Part shown: positions 35,966 to 45,552 of the stretch, piece after piece
Layout: every line of letters starts with the position of its first letter
How positions within the stretch are numbered: position 1 is the stretch's first letter
NCBI GenBank assembly: GCA_019090455.1
Contig: JAHRWA010000081.1
Coordinates: forward strand, 1 to 49,098
From: Pseudomonadales bacterium
Lineage (GTDB): Bacteria; Pseudomonadota; Gammaproteobacteria; Pseudomonadales; DC-out160
Length of the DNA stretch: 49,098 nucleotides
Direction: 5' to 3'
Notes under the pieces: model-generated
The model's input: only the letters and a program-made list of their open reading frames with translations
Told to the model about the DNA's origin: nothing
Database searches by the model: none
Program-made: the position numbers and the translations under genes

Positions 35966-37762
35966 ATGAGCAAACAACTCACCCTACAACAACTTGAATC
36001 CTTTCTATGGGAAACCGCTGACATCTTACGCGGCAACATGGATGCATCGGAGTTCAAAGATTACATCTTCGGCATGATGTTCCTAAAACGCTTATCCGAT
36101 GCCTTTGATGAATCCCGTGAGGTGGTGATTGCTCATTACACTGACAAAGGCAAAAGCCAAGCCCAAGCCGAAGAATTGGCAGATGATGAAGATGAATACG
36201 ATAAAACCTTCTACATTCCCGAAAACGCACGCTGGGAAGCCTTGAAGGACTTAAAGCACGATATCGGTGCCGAACTGAACAAAGCCACCGAAGCCATTGA
36301 AGAGCACAATCCATCGCTGGAAGGTGTATTAGTCACCATCGATTTCAATATCAAAAACAAGTTATCCGATAAAAAGCTACGCGATCTATTAAGCCATTTC
36401 AGCCAACACCGTTTGCGTAACAGTGATTTTGAGCGCCCTGATTTATTGGGTACCGCCTACGAATACCTCATCAAGATGTTTGCCGACAGTGCCGGAAAAA
36501 AAGGCGGTGAATTTTATACGCCGTCGGAAGTGGTGCAATTATTGGTGGCATTGTTAAAGCCCCATGCCGGCATGCGTATCTACGACCCCACTGCCGGTTC
36601 TGGCGGTATGTTGGTGCAAACCCGCAACTACCTCGCCAACCACGGTGAAAACGCGGCTAACCTGTCCCTGTTCGGGCAAGAAATGAACCTGAATACATGG
36701 GCAATCTGTAAGATGAACATGTTCTTGCACGGCGTGTTCAGTGCCGACATTCGCAAAGGCGATACCCTGCGTGATCCGCAACATAAAGAGCAGGGTGAGC
36801 TGCAAGTATTCGACCGCGTTATCGCTAACCCACCCTTCAGTTTAAAAAAATGGGGTAAAGAGGAAGCCGATAACGACGGTTATGGGCGCTTCCCCTACGG
36901 CACTCCCCCCAAAGATGCCGGTGATTTAGCCTTTGTACAGCACATGATTGCCTCCACCAATGCCGAAGGCATGGCGGGCATTGTTATGCCACACGGTGTG
37001 TTGTTCCGTGGTTCCAGTGAAAAACAAATTCGCCAAGGTATTTTGAAAGATGATCTATTGGAAGCCGTGGTGGGTTTGCCAGCCGGTTTATTCTACGGCA
37101 CCGGCATTCCCGCCTGTTTATTGATTATCAACAAATACAAAGCCGCTAATCGAAAAGGCAAAGTGTTGTTCATCAACAGTGAATTGGAATATGAAGAAGG
37201 CAAAAACCAAAACAAACTGCGTGAACAGGACATTGCTAAGATTGTTGAAACCTTCGATAACTATGCCGACATCAAACGTTACAGCAAGGTGGTACCCATA
37301 GCGGATATCGCCGAAAACGATTACAACCTTAATATCCGTCGTTATGCCGACACCTCACCACCACCGGAAATCTTTGACGTGCGTGCGATTCTTCACGGCG
37401 GTGTGCCCGTGCGTGAAGTGGAGGATGAATATATTCAGGAAGAGATATTGGATGGTTTTGACGTGTCAGTGGTATTTGATCGTGATGGCGATTATTACGC
37501 ATTTAAAGATTCGATTGAAAGCAAAGAACATATTCGTGATCTTGTCGAAGGTATTTACTCGACTGCCATGGATGGCGGAAGTGCCGATAATGCAGGAGCA
37601 ATTATCGGCCAACTGGAACACTGGTGGGACAAGTACAAGGTTTCATTACATGAACTGGATGCCCAAGTTGCAGAAGCGGAAACAATAATGAAAGGGTTCT
37701 TGGAGGAATTAGGTTACGACCCACAAGGATATGGAAGTGCTACGGGAGGCAGGAAGCCGTGA
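35966..37762 (+). CDS. hsdM: Type I restriction-modification DNA methyltransferase subunit
   Basis: 598 residues. N-terminal helical HsdM_N domain (about 1-150), then an N6-adenine methyltransferase domain with SAM-binding DPTAGSGGM (about 207-215) and catalytic NPPF (about 288-291), then a C-terminal helical part (about 480-598) that meets HsdS. It methylates adenine in the sequence set by HsdS, protecting host DNA and forming the M2S core of the nuclease. The stop overlaps the GTG of hsdS (GTGA), indicating coupling. It starts a new transcription unit after a 141-base gap from the replication operon. Confidence 0.95.
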   Translation: MSKQLTLQQLESFLWETADILRGNMDASEFKDYIFGMMFLKRLSDAFDESREVVIAHYTDKGKSQAQAEELADDEDEYDKTFYIPENARWEALKDLKHDIGAELNKATEAIEEHNPSLEGVLVTIDFNIKNKLSDKKLRDLLSHFSQHRLRNSDFERPDLLGTAYEYLIKMFADSAGKKGGEFYTPSEVVQLLVALLKPHAGMRIYDPTAGSGGMLVQTRNYLANHGENAANLSLFGQEMNLNTWAICKMNMFLHGVFSADIRKGDTLRDPQHKEQGELQVFDRVIANPPFSLKKWGKEEADNDGYGRFPYGTPPKDAGDLAFVQHMIASTNAEGMAGIVMPHGVLFRGSSEKQIRQGILKDDLLEAVVGLPAGLFYGTGIPACLLIINKYKAANRKGKVLFINSELEYEEGKNQNKLREQDIAKIVETFDNYADIKRYSKVVPIADIAENDYNLNIRRYADTSPPPEIFDVRAILHGGVPVREVEDEYIQEEILDGFDVSVVFDRDGDYYAFKDSIESKEHIRDLVEGIYSTAMDGGSADNAGAIIGQLEHWWDKYKVSLHELDAQVAEAETIMKGFLEELGYDPQGYGSATGGRKP

Positions 37763-39006
37763 GTAGTGAGAGTAAGGTGGTTCCTAAAGATTGGACGGAA
37801 TTACCAATTGAATCGGTATTAGATAGGATTATTGATTATAGAGGAAAAAGCGCGCCAAAAAGTGACGCGGGAATACCTCTTATAACCGCAAAAAATGTGC
37901 GAAAAGGATTTATTGATAAAGAACCAAGGGAGTTCATATACGAAGACAAGTATGATAGCTGGATGGTTCGAGGCATTCCTAAATTTGGCGACATTTTTAT
38001 TACCACAGAAGCTCCACTAGGAAATGTAGCAAAAGTTCCTAAATATAAGTTTGCAATTGGGCAACGGCTGTTAGCACTTTGCCCAATTACAAATATCATT
38101 TTTACTGATTTTCTACTTCAAGTTTTACAAGGTGAAAAGTTTAACGAACAACTCGATCTTCAATCAACAGGCTCTACTGTCGCAGGAATAAAGCAATCTA
38201 CGTTTAGAAAAATTCCTCTTCATCTCCCCCCCCTCCCCGAACAACAAAAAATCGCCGCCATCCTATCGTCCGTTGACGAAGTGATCGAAAAAACACAGGC
38301 GCAAATCGACAAGTTAAAAGATTTAAAAACCGGCATGATGCAAGAGTTGTTGACCAAAGGAATTGGTCCGGGCGGCGTTCCGCACACTGAATTCAAGGAT
38401 ACACCGGTTGGGAGGATTCCGGTTGGGTGGGAAGCAACTACGATTTTTGAATCGTGCAAGATCAAAAACACCCTTAGAAAGCCTATAAGCAAAGAAGAAC
38501 GCGAAAGTATGAAAGGTGTTTATCCATACTATGGTCCAACAAAGGCAGTGGATTATATAGATGAATATCGTGTTGAAGGAGATCATACATTAATCGGTGA
38601 AGATGGGGATCACTTTACAAAGTTTGCGACTTGGTCGATGACTCAATTTGTCACGGGCAAGTTCAACGTAAATAATCATGCACACATTATTGAAGGCGGT
38701 GATAATTGTCGAACGAAGTGGATTTACTATTACTTCATTCATCGTAATATCACTGCATCACTAACCCGCCAAGGCGCAACGCGATACAAATTGAATAAAG
38801 CCACTTTGGAGAAATTGGAATTGGCTACACCACCAATTGATGAACAAGACCGTATAATTACAATATTTGATGCCATGATGAACGATATTTCGATGAAAGA
38901 AAAAAGGGTTGGAAAACTAGCTGATACCAAAAAAGCCCTAATGCAAGACCTACTAACCGGCAAAGTCCGCACCACCCATCTGCTCAACAAGGAGTCGCCA
39001 TCATGA
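37759..39006 (+). CDS. hsdS: Type I restriction-modification specificity subunit
   Basis: 415 residues starting at GTG. Two target-recognition domains (about 8-155 and 215-350) are separated by a helical spacer '[21 protein letters not shown]' (written here across the conserved LPEQQKI motif) and closed by the second spacer '[17 protein letters not shown]'. Both spacers are intact, so the protein should read a two-part site. The two recognition domains differ from each other, as normal. Its 3' end overlaps the HepT gene by 4 bases, an unusual tight link between specificity subunit and toxin gene. Confidence 0.94.
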   Translation: MSSESKVVPKDWTELPIESVLDRIIDYRGKSAPKSDAGIPLITAKNVRKGFIDKEPREFIYEDKYDSWMVRGIPKFGDIFITTEAPLGNVAKVPKYKFAIGQRLLALCPITNIIFTDFLLQVLQGEKFNEQLDLQSTGSTVAGIKQSTFRKIPLHLPPLPEQQKIAAILSSVDEVIEKTQAQIDKLKDLKTGMMQELLTKGIGPGGVPHTEFKDTPVGRIPVGWEATTIFESCKIKNTLRKPISKEERESMKGVYPYYGPTKAVDYIDEYRVEGDHTLIGEDGDHFTKFATWSMTQFVTGKFNVNNHAHIIEGGDNCRTKWIYYYFIHRNITASLTRQGATRYKLNKATLEKLELATPPIDEQDRIITIFDAMMNDISMKEKRVGKLADTKKALMQDLLTGKVRTTHLLNKESPS

Positions 39007-39425
39007 ACGACGATATTCGCTGGCAACAACGCTTGGCTAATTATCAACGGGCCTTAAAAAGTTTAACGCAAGCCGTTGAGCTAAGCCAGCAGCGGCCACT
39101 GTCGGAGTTGGAGCAACAGGGTTTGATTCAAGCTTTTGAATTTACCCATGAGCTGGCGTGGAACTGTTTGAAAGATTACCTGAGCTATCAGGGCGAACAG
39201 AATATTATGGGCTCGCGGGATGCCAGCCGTAAGGCGTTTGCGGTGGGCCTGGTGAGCGATGGCGAGCAGTGGATGGATATGATCGCCAACCGCAACCGCA
39301 CCTCCCACACCTACAATAAAGTGGTTGCCCAGCAAATTGCCGAGGCGATTACCGAGCGCTACACACCGTTGTTTTGTCAGTTAGCCGAGCGCCTGCTGGC
39401 CTTGCAGGATAATGAAGATGGCTAA
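39003..39425 (+). CDS. hepT: HEPN-domain toxin, HepT-like
   Basis: 140 residues of the nucleotidyltransferase substrate-binding/HEPN family (HI0074-like). The ribonuclease motif RxxxxH is present as Arg97 to His102 in NRNRTSHTYN, with the following Tyr104 that partner MntA proteins AMPylate in studied pairs. HepT toxins cut RNA or tRNA when unmodified. The neighbour MntA gene overlaps by 14 bases. It lies between hsdS and fic in the RM operon, so the pair may guard against loss of the RM locus (inference). Confidence 0.88.
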   Translation: MNDDIRWQQRLANYQRALKSLTQAVELSQQRPLSELEQQGLIQAFEFTHELAWNCLKDYLSYQGEQNIMGSRDASRKAFAVGLVSDGEQWMDMIANRNRTSHTYNKVVAQQIAEAITERYTPLFCQLAERLLALQDNEDG

Positions 39426-39810
39426 GCCGACAAATAAGCCGATAGCTAATCGGATAACAACACTGATGAGGGTACCGATAGCCGACAGCTACGATGATGG
39501 TCTGCAAGCTAGCCAGCGCCAGGCGATACGGCAGGTATTGCGTGACTACGCACAAGTACAGGCCGCCATCCTTTACGGCTCGCGGGCGATGGGGCGTTAC
39601 CGAGAGGCTTCCGATATTGATTTGACGCTGCTGGGTGACATTGATTTACTAACACTCAACCAAATTAGTTTGGCGCTGGATGATTTGCTACTGCCCTATG
39701 AAATTGACCTGTCGGCTTTGAATCACATAGAAAATACCGACTTACTCGCGCATATTGAGCGGGTGGGACAATGCTTTTATCTTAGAAAGACTGATGTCTC
39801 TGTGAGCTAG
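39412..39810 (+). CDS. mntA: Minimal nucleotidyltransferase antitoxin, MntA-like
   Basis: 132 residues. It has the MNT signature GSRAMGRYREASDIDL: GSRAMG at 56-61 and the metal-binding Asp68 and Asp70, plus a third acidic residue in PYEIDLSAL (about 98-106). MntA antitoxins add AMP to a tyrosine of HepT and so silence it. All catalytic residues seem present. An ATG at 39418 is an alternative start. The gene overlaps hepT, which fits a coupled toxin-antitoxin pair. Confidence 0.88.
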   Translation: MKMAKPTNKPIANRITTLMRVPIADSYDDGLQASQRQAIRQVLRDYAQVQAAILYGSRAMGRYREASDIDLTLLGDIDLLTLNQISLALDDLLLPYEIDLSALNHIENTDLLAHIERVGQCFYLRKTDVSVS

Positions 39811-39849
39811 GCCTATGCTTTCGGATAAATACAACAAGGGTTCAAAATA

Positions 39850-40983
39850 GTGAAATTTGAAGATTTCAAAGCCGGTGATTGGGTACAACAGTACCAGTAC
39901 AAAAGTTTTTCGCCCATTACTGTCAACCGCGAGTGGAGTTGGCAAAACCCGCAAATTAATACCTTGTTAGAGCGAGCATCCCGAGCCTTAGCCGAGTTAG
40001 ATGCGTTTACTTTAATTGTGCCCGATGTGGATTTATTTATTCAAATGCACATTACCAAAGAAGCTAAGACATCATCGAGCATTGAAGGTACGCAAACACA
40101 AATGGACGAGGCAGTTCTCGCTGTTGAGCAGCTTGCGCCAGAAAAACGCGATGACTGGGGCGAAGTACAAAATTATATTCAAGCCATTAATGAAGCCATC
40201 GGCGAACTGGAACGCCTACCTCTTTCTAATCGTTTGTTAAAACAAACCCACGCCATTTTAATGCAAGGCGTAAGAGGTGAAAATAAAAGCCCTGGGGATT
40301 TTAGAGCGTCGCAAAACTGGATTGGTGGTAGCAGCCTTGCCGATGCTTCATTTATTCCGCCTCACCAAGATGAAGTGATCGCATTAATGAGTGATTTGGA
40401 ATTATTTTGGCACAACGAAGGGATACATGTGCCCGAGTTAATTCGTATTGCGATTAGTCATTATCAGTTTGAAACCATTCACCCTTTTTTAGATGGTAAT
40501 GGGCGCATCGGTCGCTTATTGATTACCTTATATTTGGTTAATAAAAACTTGCTGCGTAAGCCTTCACTCTACCTTTCAGATTTTTTTGAACGCAACCGAG
40601 CTAGCTATTACGATGCGCTAACGAAGGTTCGTGAATCTAACGACATTTCACACTGGGTTCGGTTTTTTCTATCAGCGGTTATTGAAACTGCCGATAAAGG
40701 AAAAACAACATTTACCGAGATACTTGAATTACGACAGGAGATGGACACCCTTATTTTAGCTTACGGCCGTCGAGCCGAAAATGCGCAACGGCTGATTAAT
40801 CGTTTGTATAGTCGACCTGCCATTACGATGAATGAGGCTGTAGAGTTATTAGGTATTAGCCATCAGTCAGCGTCTTCTTTATTTAGGCGTATGACGGATG
40901 AAGGCATACTGTTAGAAATCACAGGTTATCAGCGTAATCGCTTATTTATTTTCGATCGCTATTTGAGGCTCTTTAATGGCTAA
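39850..40983 (+). CDS. Fic-domain AMP-transferase, class II
   Basis: 377 residues starting at GTG. N-terminal Fic_N region with the inhibitory motif SSSIEG (Ser75 to Glu79-Gly80, fitting S/TxxxE-G/N), a Fic core with HPFLDGNGRIGR (about 211-222, all key residues), and a C-terminal winged helix (about 310-377). Fic enzymes usually transfer AMP from ATP to hydroxyl groups of target proteins; the inhibitory helix means it is self-restrained, like SoFic. It sits between hepT/mntA and hsdR, with palindromes right after its stop. Target unknown. Confidence 0.92.
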   Translation: MKFEDFKAGDWVQQYQYKSFSPITVNREWSWQNPQINTLLERASRALAELDAFTLIVPDVDLFIQMHITKEAKTSSSIEGTQTQMDEAVLAVEQLAPEKRDDWGEVQNYIQAINEAIGELERLPLSNRLLKQTHAILMQGVRGENKSPGDFRASQNWIGGSSLADASFIPPHQDEVIALMSDLELFWHNEGIHVPELIRIAISHYQFETIHPFLDGNGRIGRLLITLYLVNKNLLRKPSLYLSDFFERNRASYYDALTKVRESNDISHWVRFFLSAVIETADKGKTTFTEILELRQEMDTLILAYGRRAENAQRLINRLYSRPAITMNEAVELLGISHQSASSLFRRMTDEGILLEITGYQRNRLFIFDRYLRLFNG

Positions 40984-41180
40984 CGATCATTTAAATGATT
41001 TAACCTTACATATAGATCTCTGTATGTAAGGTTATGGTATCGAACCTTACATATGAATTCCTATATGTAAGGTTGTGGTATTAAATATTACATATAGATC
41101 TCTGTATGTAAGCTTTACCGCTAAAAAGAGACATATAAAAAGACCTATGTAGGCAACCCACGCTTAAAACGGCTACAGCT
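40984..41180. other. Non-coding gap with palindrome array between fic and hsdR
   Basis: Apart from the three 41-base-period palindromes the gap holds no gene. The DNA is AT-rich. It most likely contains a promoter for the 44-residue ORF and hsdR. Confidence 0.45.
41002..41114. repeat. Three palindromes at exact 41-base period
   Basis: Copies begin at 41002, 41043 and 41084. Each has AACCTTACATA (or ATATTACATA) and TATGTAAGGTT (or TATGTAAGCTT) flanking a 10-base centre with AGATCT or GAATTC at its middle. Each can fold into an 11-bp stem. Exact spacing of about four helix turns puts the three sites on one face of the DNA, as expected for a cooperative regulator. Confidence 0.8.
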
Positions 41181-41315
41181 ATGGACACTGTTTTCAAGGA
41201 CGATGAGCTGACCAAAGAGCGAGCTATCCGGAAATACCGGATTGTTCGTTTAGAGGCAAGCCTTGAGGTAGCAGGCATTAATATAAACACGCTGGCAACA
41301 GAGACTCGAACATGA
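41181..41315 (+). CDS. 44-residue ORF, weak VbhA-type antitoxin similarity
   Basis: ATG at 41181, stop TGA overlapping the hsdR ATG (ATGA). The peptide is helical, 'KERAIRKYRIVRLEASLEVAG', with ASLEVAGI resembling the A-S-x-x-x-E-G-L core of VbhA-like Fic inhibitors, except that the key Glu is Ala. Small ORFs coupled to hsdR may also act as regulators of restriction. Overlap with hsdR and codon quality favour translation; the antitoxin link is speculative. Confidence 0.5.
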   Translation: MDTVFKDDELTKERAIRKYRIVRLEASLEVAGININTLATETRT

Positions 41316-44300
41316 ACCAGGACGAGTTAAATAAAGTAGAGCTACCCGCTATTGAACAGCTACAGGCGCTTGGCTGGGCTTATATTGCTGGGGAGAAACT
41401 CAATGCGGAATCGGGCGAACGCAACTCCCTGCGCGACGTAGTGTTGGTGCAACGCTTAGAAGCGGCGATTAAACGCATCAACCCCTGGATCAGTGAAGAG
41501 AACTTGCGCAAGGTGATGCGTGATGAAATCACCCACCCCAACTTTGCCGGATTAATGGAATACAACCATGCCATTTACCAAACATTGACGAACTACGTGT
41601 CGGTAGAACAGGACTTGGGTAAAGGGCGTAAAGGCGAAACCGTTAAATTCATCGATTTCGATAATCCTGAAAACAACGAGTTTTTATGCACTAATCAGTT
41701 CAAAGTTGAAGGCGATCAAAACATCATTCCCGACATTATCTGTTTCGTGAATGGTTTGCCCTTAGCGGTGATCGAATGTAAATCACCGTATATCTCCAGC
41801 CCCATGGCAGAAGGCATTAACCAGTTACGCCGCTACGCAAACCTACGCAGCGGCGATAACCACGGGGAAGCCGAAGAAGGCGCTCAACGTTTATTTTGGT
41901 ATAACCAGTTGATGGTATCCACCTGTCGTGACCAAGCCAAGGTGGGCACCATCAGCTCCACCGCGCAACATTATGGTGATTGGAAAGATGCGTATCCGTT
42001 TACCGATGCTGGGTTATTAAATCCACCGGTATCAACGCAAGTACCCAAAAACAAAATACAGGATGTGCCATCACCCGAATATTTACTTAATGCCAAATCA
42101 ATTGCCGGTGTCGAGGAAGTCACTGCACAACAACGCCTGATCGCCGGACTGTTCAGCCGGGAAAACTTTCTCGATATTCTACAAAACTTTGTCATCTACG
42201 AACCCGTTGAAGGTCGGCTCATTAAAAAGGTGGCCCGTTATCAACAATTTCGTGCGGTGAATAAAGTGATTGAACGCTTAAAGACTGGAAAAAACCGAAA
42301 GGAAAAATCAGGTGTGGTGTGGCATACCCAAGGCTCAGGCAAGTCGTTAACCATGGTGATGCTGGCGGTGAAGATGCGCCGTGATCCTGAATTGAAACAA
42401 TATAAATTGGTGTTTATCACTGACCGTACCCAATTGGACGCACAACTTTCCAGGACCTTCCGCGAAGCACAGGGCGAAACGGTTTATAACGCAACGTCCG
42501 TGGCTAAATTAAAAGAGCTGTTGAAAAAAGATTCTTCTGACCTTGTTACCGCCACGGTGCAGAAGTTTGCCGACTTAGACAAACAAGAGCGTAGCAAGCA
42601 AGGCAATGGTAAGTCAGCGACTAGCGCCAGCGGCGACCTTAAAGAACCGTTTGCTGATCTAAATCCCAGTGACAAGATTATTGTCTTAGCCGATGAAGCC
42701 CATCGCACCCAGTTTGGCGGCTTGGCAATGACAATTAATGCGGCGTTGCCCAACGCGCCTAAAATCGGTTTTACCGGTACACCTCTGTTGAAAACCCAAA
42801 AGATGGATCAAGCCTTTGGTGGCTACATTGATCAATATAAAATTAATGAAGCAGTAGAAGACGGTGCCACGGTTCGGATTCTTTATGAAGGGCGTGAAGT
42901 GCAAACTGAAGTGGCGGGTGATTCACTGGATAAGTTGTTTGAAGAATATTTTGGTGACTACAGCGATGAAGAACAGCGTGAAATCAAGAAAAAATACGGC
43001 GTGGAAAAAGCCGTACGCGAAGCCCCAGCGCGTATTCGCTGGGTGTGTATCGATTTATTAAAACATTACCGCGAACATATTCAGCCCAACGGCTTCAAGG
43101 CGATGATTGTGGTGGGTAGTCGTCATGCGGTAACAATTTTTAAGCAAACTCTGGATGACCTTGGCGCACCACCCTCGGAAGTGATTATTTCCGGTGATCA
43201 CAATGATGAGCAGTATATTGCTCAATACACGGATAAAACACATCAGAAAAAAGTGATCGCTGATTTCATTAAGCCCCTTGGCACGGATAAAGAAAAAGAA
43301 AACCCCATAGCGTTCCTGATTGTTAAAGATATGTTGCTTACCGGTTTTGATGCGCCTATCGCACAAGTGATGTATATCGACCGTAAACTCCAAGACCATA
43401 CCCTGATGCAAGCCATTGCCCGTGTAAACCGTACCTGCTCTTCACCTGTTGGAAATGGGACAAAAGAATGCGGCTTTGTGGTGGACTATCACGGTTTATC
43501 GCAATACTTAACCGATGCCATGGAAATGTTCACCAGCGATGATGTGGACGGTACCTACCACACGCTGAAAGATGAAATCCCCAAACTGAAAGCCTGCCAC
43601 ACCCGTGCAATGTCATTTTTTAGTGCCGTGATGAAAGACGTGGTAGACGACCGTATTGATCACTGTGTGCGACTATTAAAAGACGAAGCAATACGGTCAC
43701 AGTTTGATATCGCCTTTAAACGCTTCGCCAAGCAAATGGATGTGATACTACCCGATGCCGCAGCGAAACCTTTTATCGCGGATTTGAAATTGCTGGGCAA
43801 GGTGCATCACGCCGCTAAAACCCGCTACCGTGATGATGGCTTGGATATATCCGATGCCGGTGAAAAAGTACGTCAACTGGTGGATGAACATATCCTTTCC
43901 ACGGGCGTGAACCCTAAAATTCCACCGGTTGATTTATTAGCGGCTAACTTTAAGGAATCGCTACAAGGGGTTAAATCTGATGAGTCCAAGGCGTCTGAAA
44001 TTGAATCAGCAATCAAACACCATATCACCGTGAATTTGGATGAAGACCCCGAATATTATAAATCGTTAAGCTTGCGCTTACGGGACATCATCGAAAAAAC
44101 CGCCGGTAAGTGGGATCAGCAATTGGATTTATTGTTGGAAATGGTGGGCACCATTGATACGGAACATAAACAGGCAGCGGACGATTTAGGCTTGTCGAAA
44201 ACCGAATTCGCGTTCTATAACATCTTGGAAGCTGAAGTCATCGAAGGTAAAAATATTGCAGTGCTGGATGAGCATACCAGTGATGAAATTAAATCCACCG

Positions 44301-44494
44301 TTCAAACATTGGTTGCCATGTTGGACGAAGCCACCCAAATCGTTGATTTTTTCAATAAGACAGATGAAGTTAAGCGCATGAAGAAAGAGATTAAACGTGC
44401 CGTTTTGGATCAATCGTTTGGTGAACCGGCACTGGTAAAAATATTGCAAGAACGATTTATGGATTTAGCGAAAAAGCATTTTGAAAAACGTTAG
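41312..44494 (+). CDS. hsdR: Type I restriction endonuclease subunit R
   Basis: 1060 residues. N-terminal PD-(D/E)xK nuclease with IPDIICFVNG and the catalytic IECKSP (about 153-158), then a superfamily 2 motor: Walker A HTQGSGKSLTM (about 337-347), DEAH box VLADEAHRTQFG (about 458-469), FTGTPLL, and motifs V/VI 'LLTGFDAP' and 'QAIARVNR'. A C-terminal helical domain (about 800-1060) contacts the M2S core. It translocates DNA and cuts unmodified invaders. All motifs look intact, so the RM system should be active. Separated from hsdM/hsdS by the HepT/MntA and Fic genes. Confidence 0.95.
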   Translation: MNQDELNKVELPAIEQLQALGWAYIAGEKLNAESGERNSLRDVVLVQRLEAAIKRINPWISEENLRKVMRDEITHPNFAGLMEYNHAIYQTLTNYVSVEQDLGKGRKGETVKFIDFDNPENNEFLCTNQFKVEGDQNIIPDIICFVNGLPLAVIECKSPYISSPMAEGINQLRRYANLRSGDNHGEAEEGAQRLFWYNQLMVSTCRDQAKVGTISSTAQHYGDWKDAYPFTDAGLLNPPVSTQVPKNKIQDVPSPEYLLNAKSIAGVEEVTAQQRLIAGLFSRENFLDILQNFVIYEPVEGRLIKKVARYQQFRAVNKVIERLKTGKNRKEKSGVVWHTQGSGKSLTMVMLAVKMRRDPELKQYKLVFITDRTQLDAQLSRTFREAQGETVYNATSVAKLKELLKKDSSDLVTATVQKFADLDKQERSKQGNGKSATSASGDLKEPFADLNPSDKIIVLADEAHRTQFGGLAMTINAALPNAPKIGFTGTPLLKTQKMDQAFGGYIDQYKINEAVEDGATVRILYEGREVQTEVAGDSLDKLFEEYFGDYSDEEQREIKKKYGVEKAVREAPARIRWVCIDLLKHYREHIQPNGFKAMIVVGSRHAVTIFKQTLDDLGAPPSEVIISGDHNDEQYIAQYTDKTHQKKVIADFIKPLGTDKEKENPIAFLIVKDMLLTGFDAPIAQVMYIDRKLQDHTLMQAIARVNRTCSSPVGNGTKECGFVVDYHGLSQYLTDAMEMFTSDDVDGTYHTLKDEIPKLKACHTRAMSFFSAVMKDVVDDRIDHCVRLLKDEAIRSQFDIAFKRFAKQMDVILPDAAAKPFIADLKLLGKVHHAAKTRYRDDGLDISDAGEKVRQLVDEHILSTGVNPKIPPVDLLAANFKESLQGVKSDESKASEIESAIKHHITVNLDEDPEYYKSLSLRLRDIIEKTAGKWDQQLDLLLEMVGTIDTEHKQAADDLGLSKTEFAFYNILEAEVIEGKNIAVLDEHTSDEIKSTVQTLVAMLDEATQIVDFFNKTDEVKRMKKEIKRAVLDQSFGEPALVKILQERFMDLAKKHFEKR

Positions 44495-44514
44495 AAAAGA
44501 GACAGCACTAACCC

Positions 44515-45237
44515 ATGCGTAATGCCCAGCCAAAACAATCCGAATACATTGAAGGCAATGGCTTTATTGCCGAAGTGATTCGTACCAACCGCATCAAATC
44601 TGCCGACATCCGTGTGGAAGAAGGCGCTGTTTCTGTTGTTGTACCTCAAGCCTTGGCGTTGGATCGTATAGACCAGTTGTTGAGGGATAAAAAACAATGG
44701 ATCAACGACAAGATTGTTCTGCATCGTGGAGCATCCCCCGTCAGTGAAAAACGTTATGTCTCCGGTGAATCGTTTTCCTATCTTGGACGCAACTACCGGC
44801 TGAAGCTTAGCCGAGGAAAATATACACCCGTTAAACTCGTCCAAGGTCGATTACTTGTCACCATGCCCAACGGCAAGAAAGAAGCACATATGACGCGTAA
44901 TGCGCTGATGCGGTGGTTCAAACATAACGCGGAACGTAAGCTGCAAGAGAAGGTTGAACGCTATGCACCCATCGTTGGGGTTGAGCCCAAAGGTCTCGGC
45001 ATCAAGTCGTTTAAATCCCGCTGGGGTTCCTGCTCATCCAAAGGCAAAATTGATCTGAATTGGAAAATCATCATGGCACCCAACCGCATCGTGGATTATG
45101 TGGTGGTGCATGAACTCTGCCATCTGAAACACCACGACCATTCACCGAAATTTTGGCAGCAGGTGGAACGGGTGATACCGGATTATCAGAACTGTAAGGA
45201 ATGGTTGAAGGTTAATGGTTCGGGGTTGGGTGTTTAG
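44515..45237 (+). CDS. YgjP-type zinc metallopeptidase (M48-like, DUF45)
   Basis: 240 residues. The zinc motif HELCH (about 199-203, HExxH) is followed by 'HLKHHDHSPKFWQQV', with the later His and family-typical H..P.FW. 'KSFKSRWGSCSSKGKIDLNWK' (the RWGSC element) is the other family mark. These small cytosolic metalloproteases commonly follow hsdR in type I RM loci; their substrate is not established. It starts 20 bases after the hsdR stop and ends the plus-strand run. Confidence 0.92.
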   Translation: MRNAQPKQSEYIEGNGFIAEVIRTNRIKSADIRVEEGAVSVVVPQALALDRIDQLLRDKKQWINDKIVLHRGASPVSEKRYVSGESFSYLGRNYRLKLSRGKYTPVKLVQGRLLVTMPNGKKEAHMTRNALMRWFKHNAERKLQEKVERYAPIVGVEPKGLGIKSFKSRWGSCSSKGKIDLNWKIIMAPNRIVDYVVVHELCHLKHHDHSPKFWQQVERVIPDYQNCKEWLKVNGSGLGV

Positions 45238-45552
45238 GGGCGGGGCTAGCTATGTTTGGCTGTATCTTTGCCTACTCTATGCTGAAAAACGCTAGTTTGT
45301 AGAAAAGTGAACTTGCCGTGTTCACGAATTATAATATTAAGTGTTCACCTTTTTAATAATACGCATGTGTATCGAAAGTGAGTTTTCGCACAATCGCCTA
45401 CGATTTCCAAACTAATCAAATCCATGTTTTAAATTTCCTGCTACCGCTTCAATACTATTTGTATGATACGCTAGTTTCATCGTTATTTTGAACGTTATAC
45501 TCTGTGGAATTTTAAGAGCGCCAACGAGTATAGTTTCCGTAGCGGCACCTTG
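45238..45552. other. Convergent intergenic region, AT-rich
   Basis: No gene is visible. It holds inverted GTGAAC/GTTCAC elements around 45307-45353, ending in a T run (CACCTTTTT), which could act as a terminator for the RM operon. A 10-base repeat ACGCTAGTTT occurs at 45289 and 45468. It may mark a joint between the RM block and the minus-strand block. Confidence 0.4.

Noticed and set aside
41002..41114. CRISPR-like array of regularly spaced repeats
   Set aside because: Only three palindromic units, the segments between them are 9 bases long and similar to each other, and no cas gene is present.
45289..45477. 10-base direct repeat ACGCTAGTTT flanking 180 bases, possible small mobile element
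   Set aside because: Too short to be significant in AT-rich DNA and no terminal inverted repeats were found.
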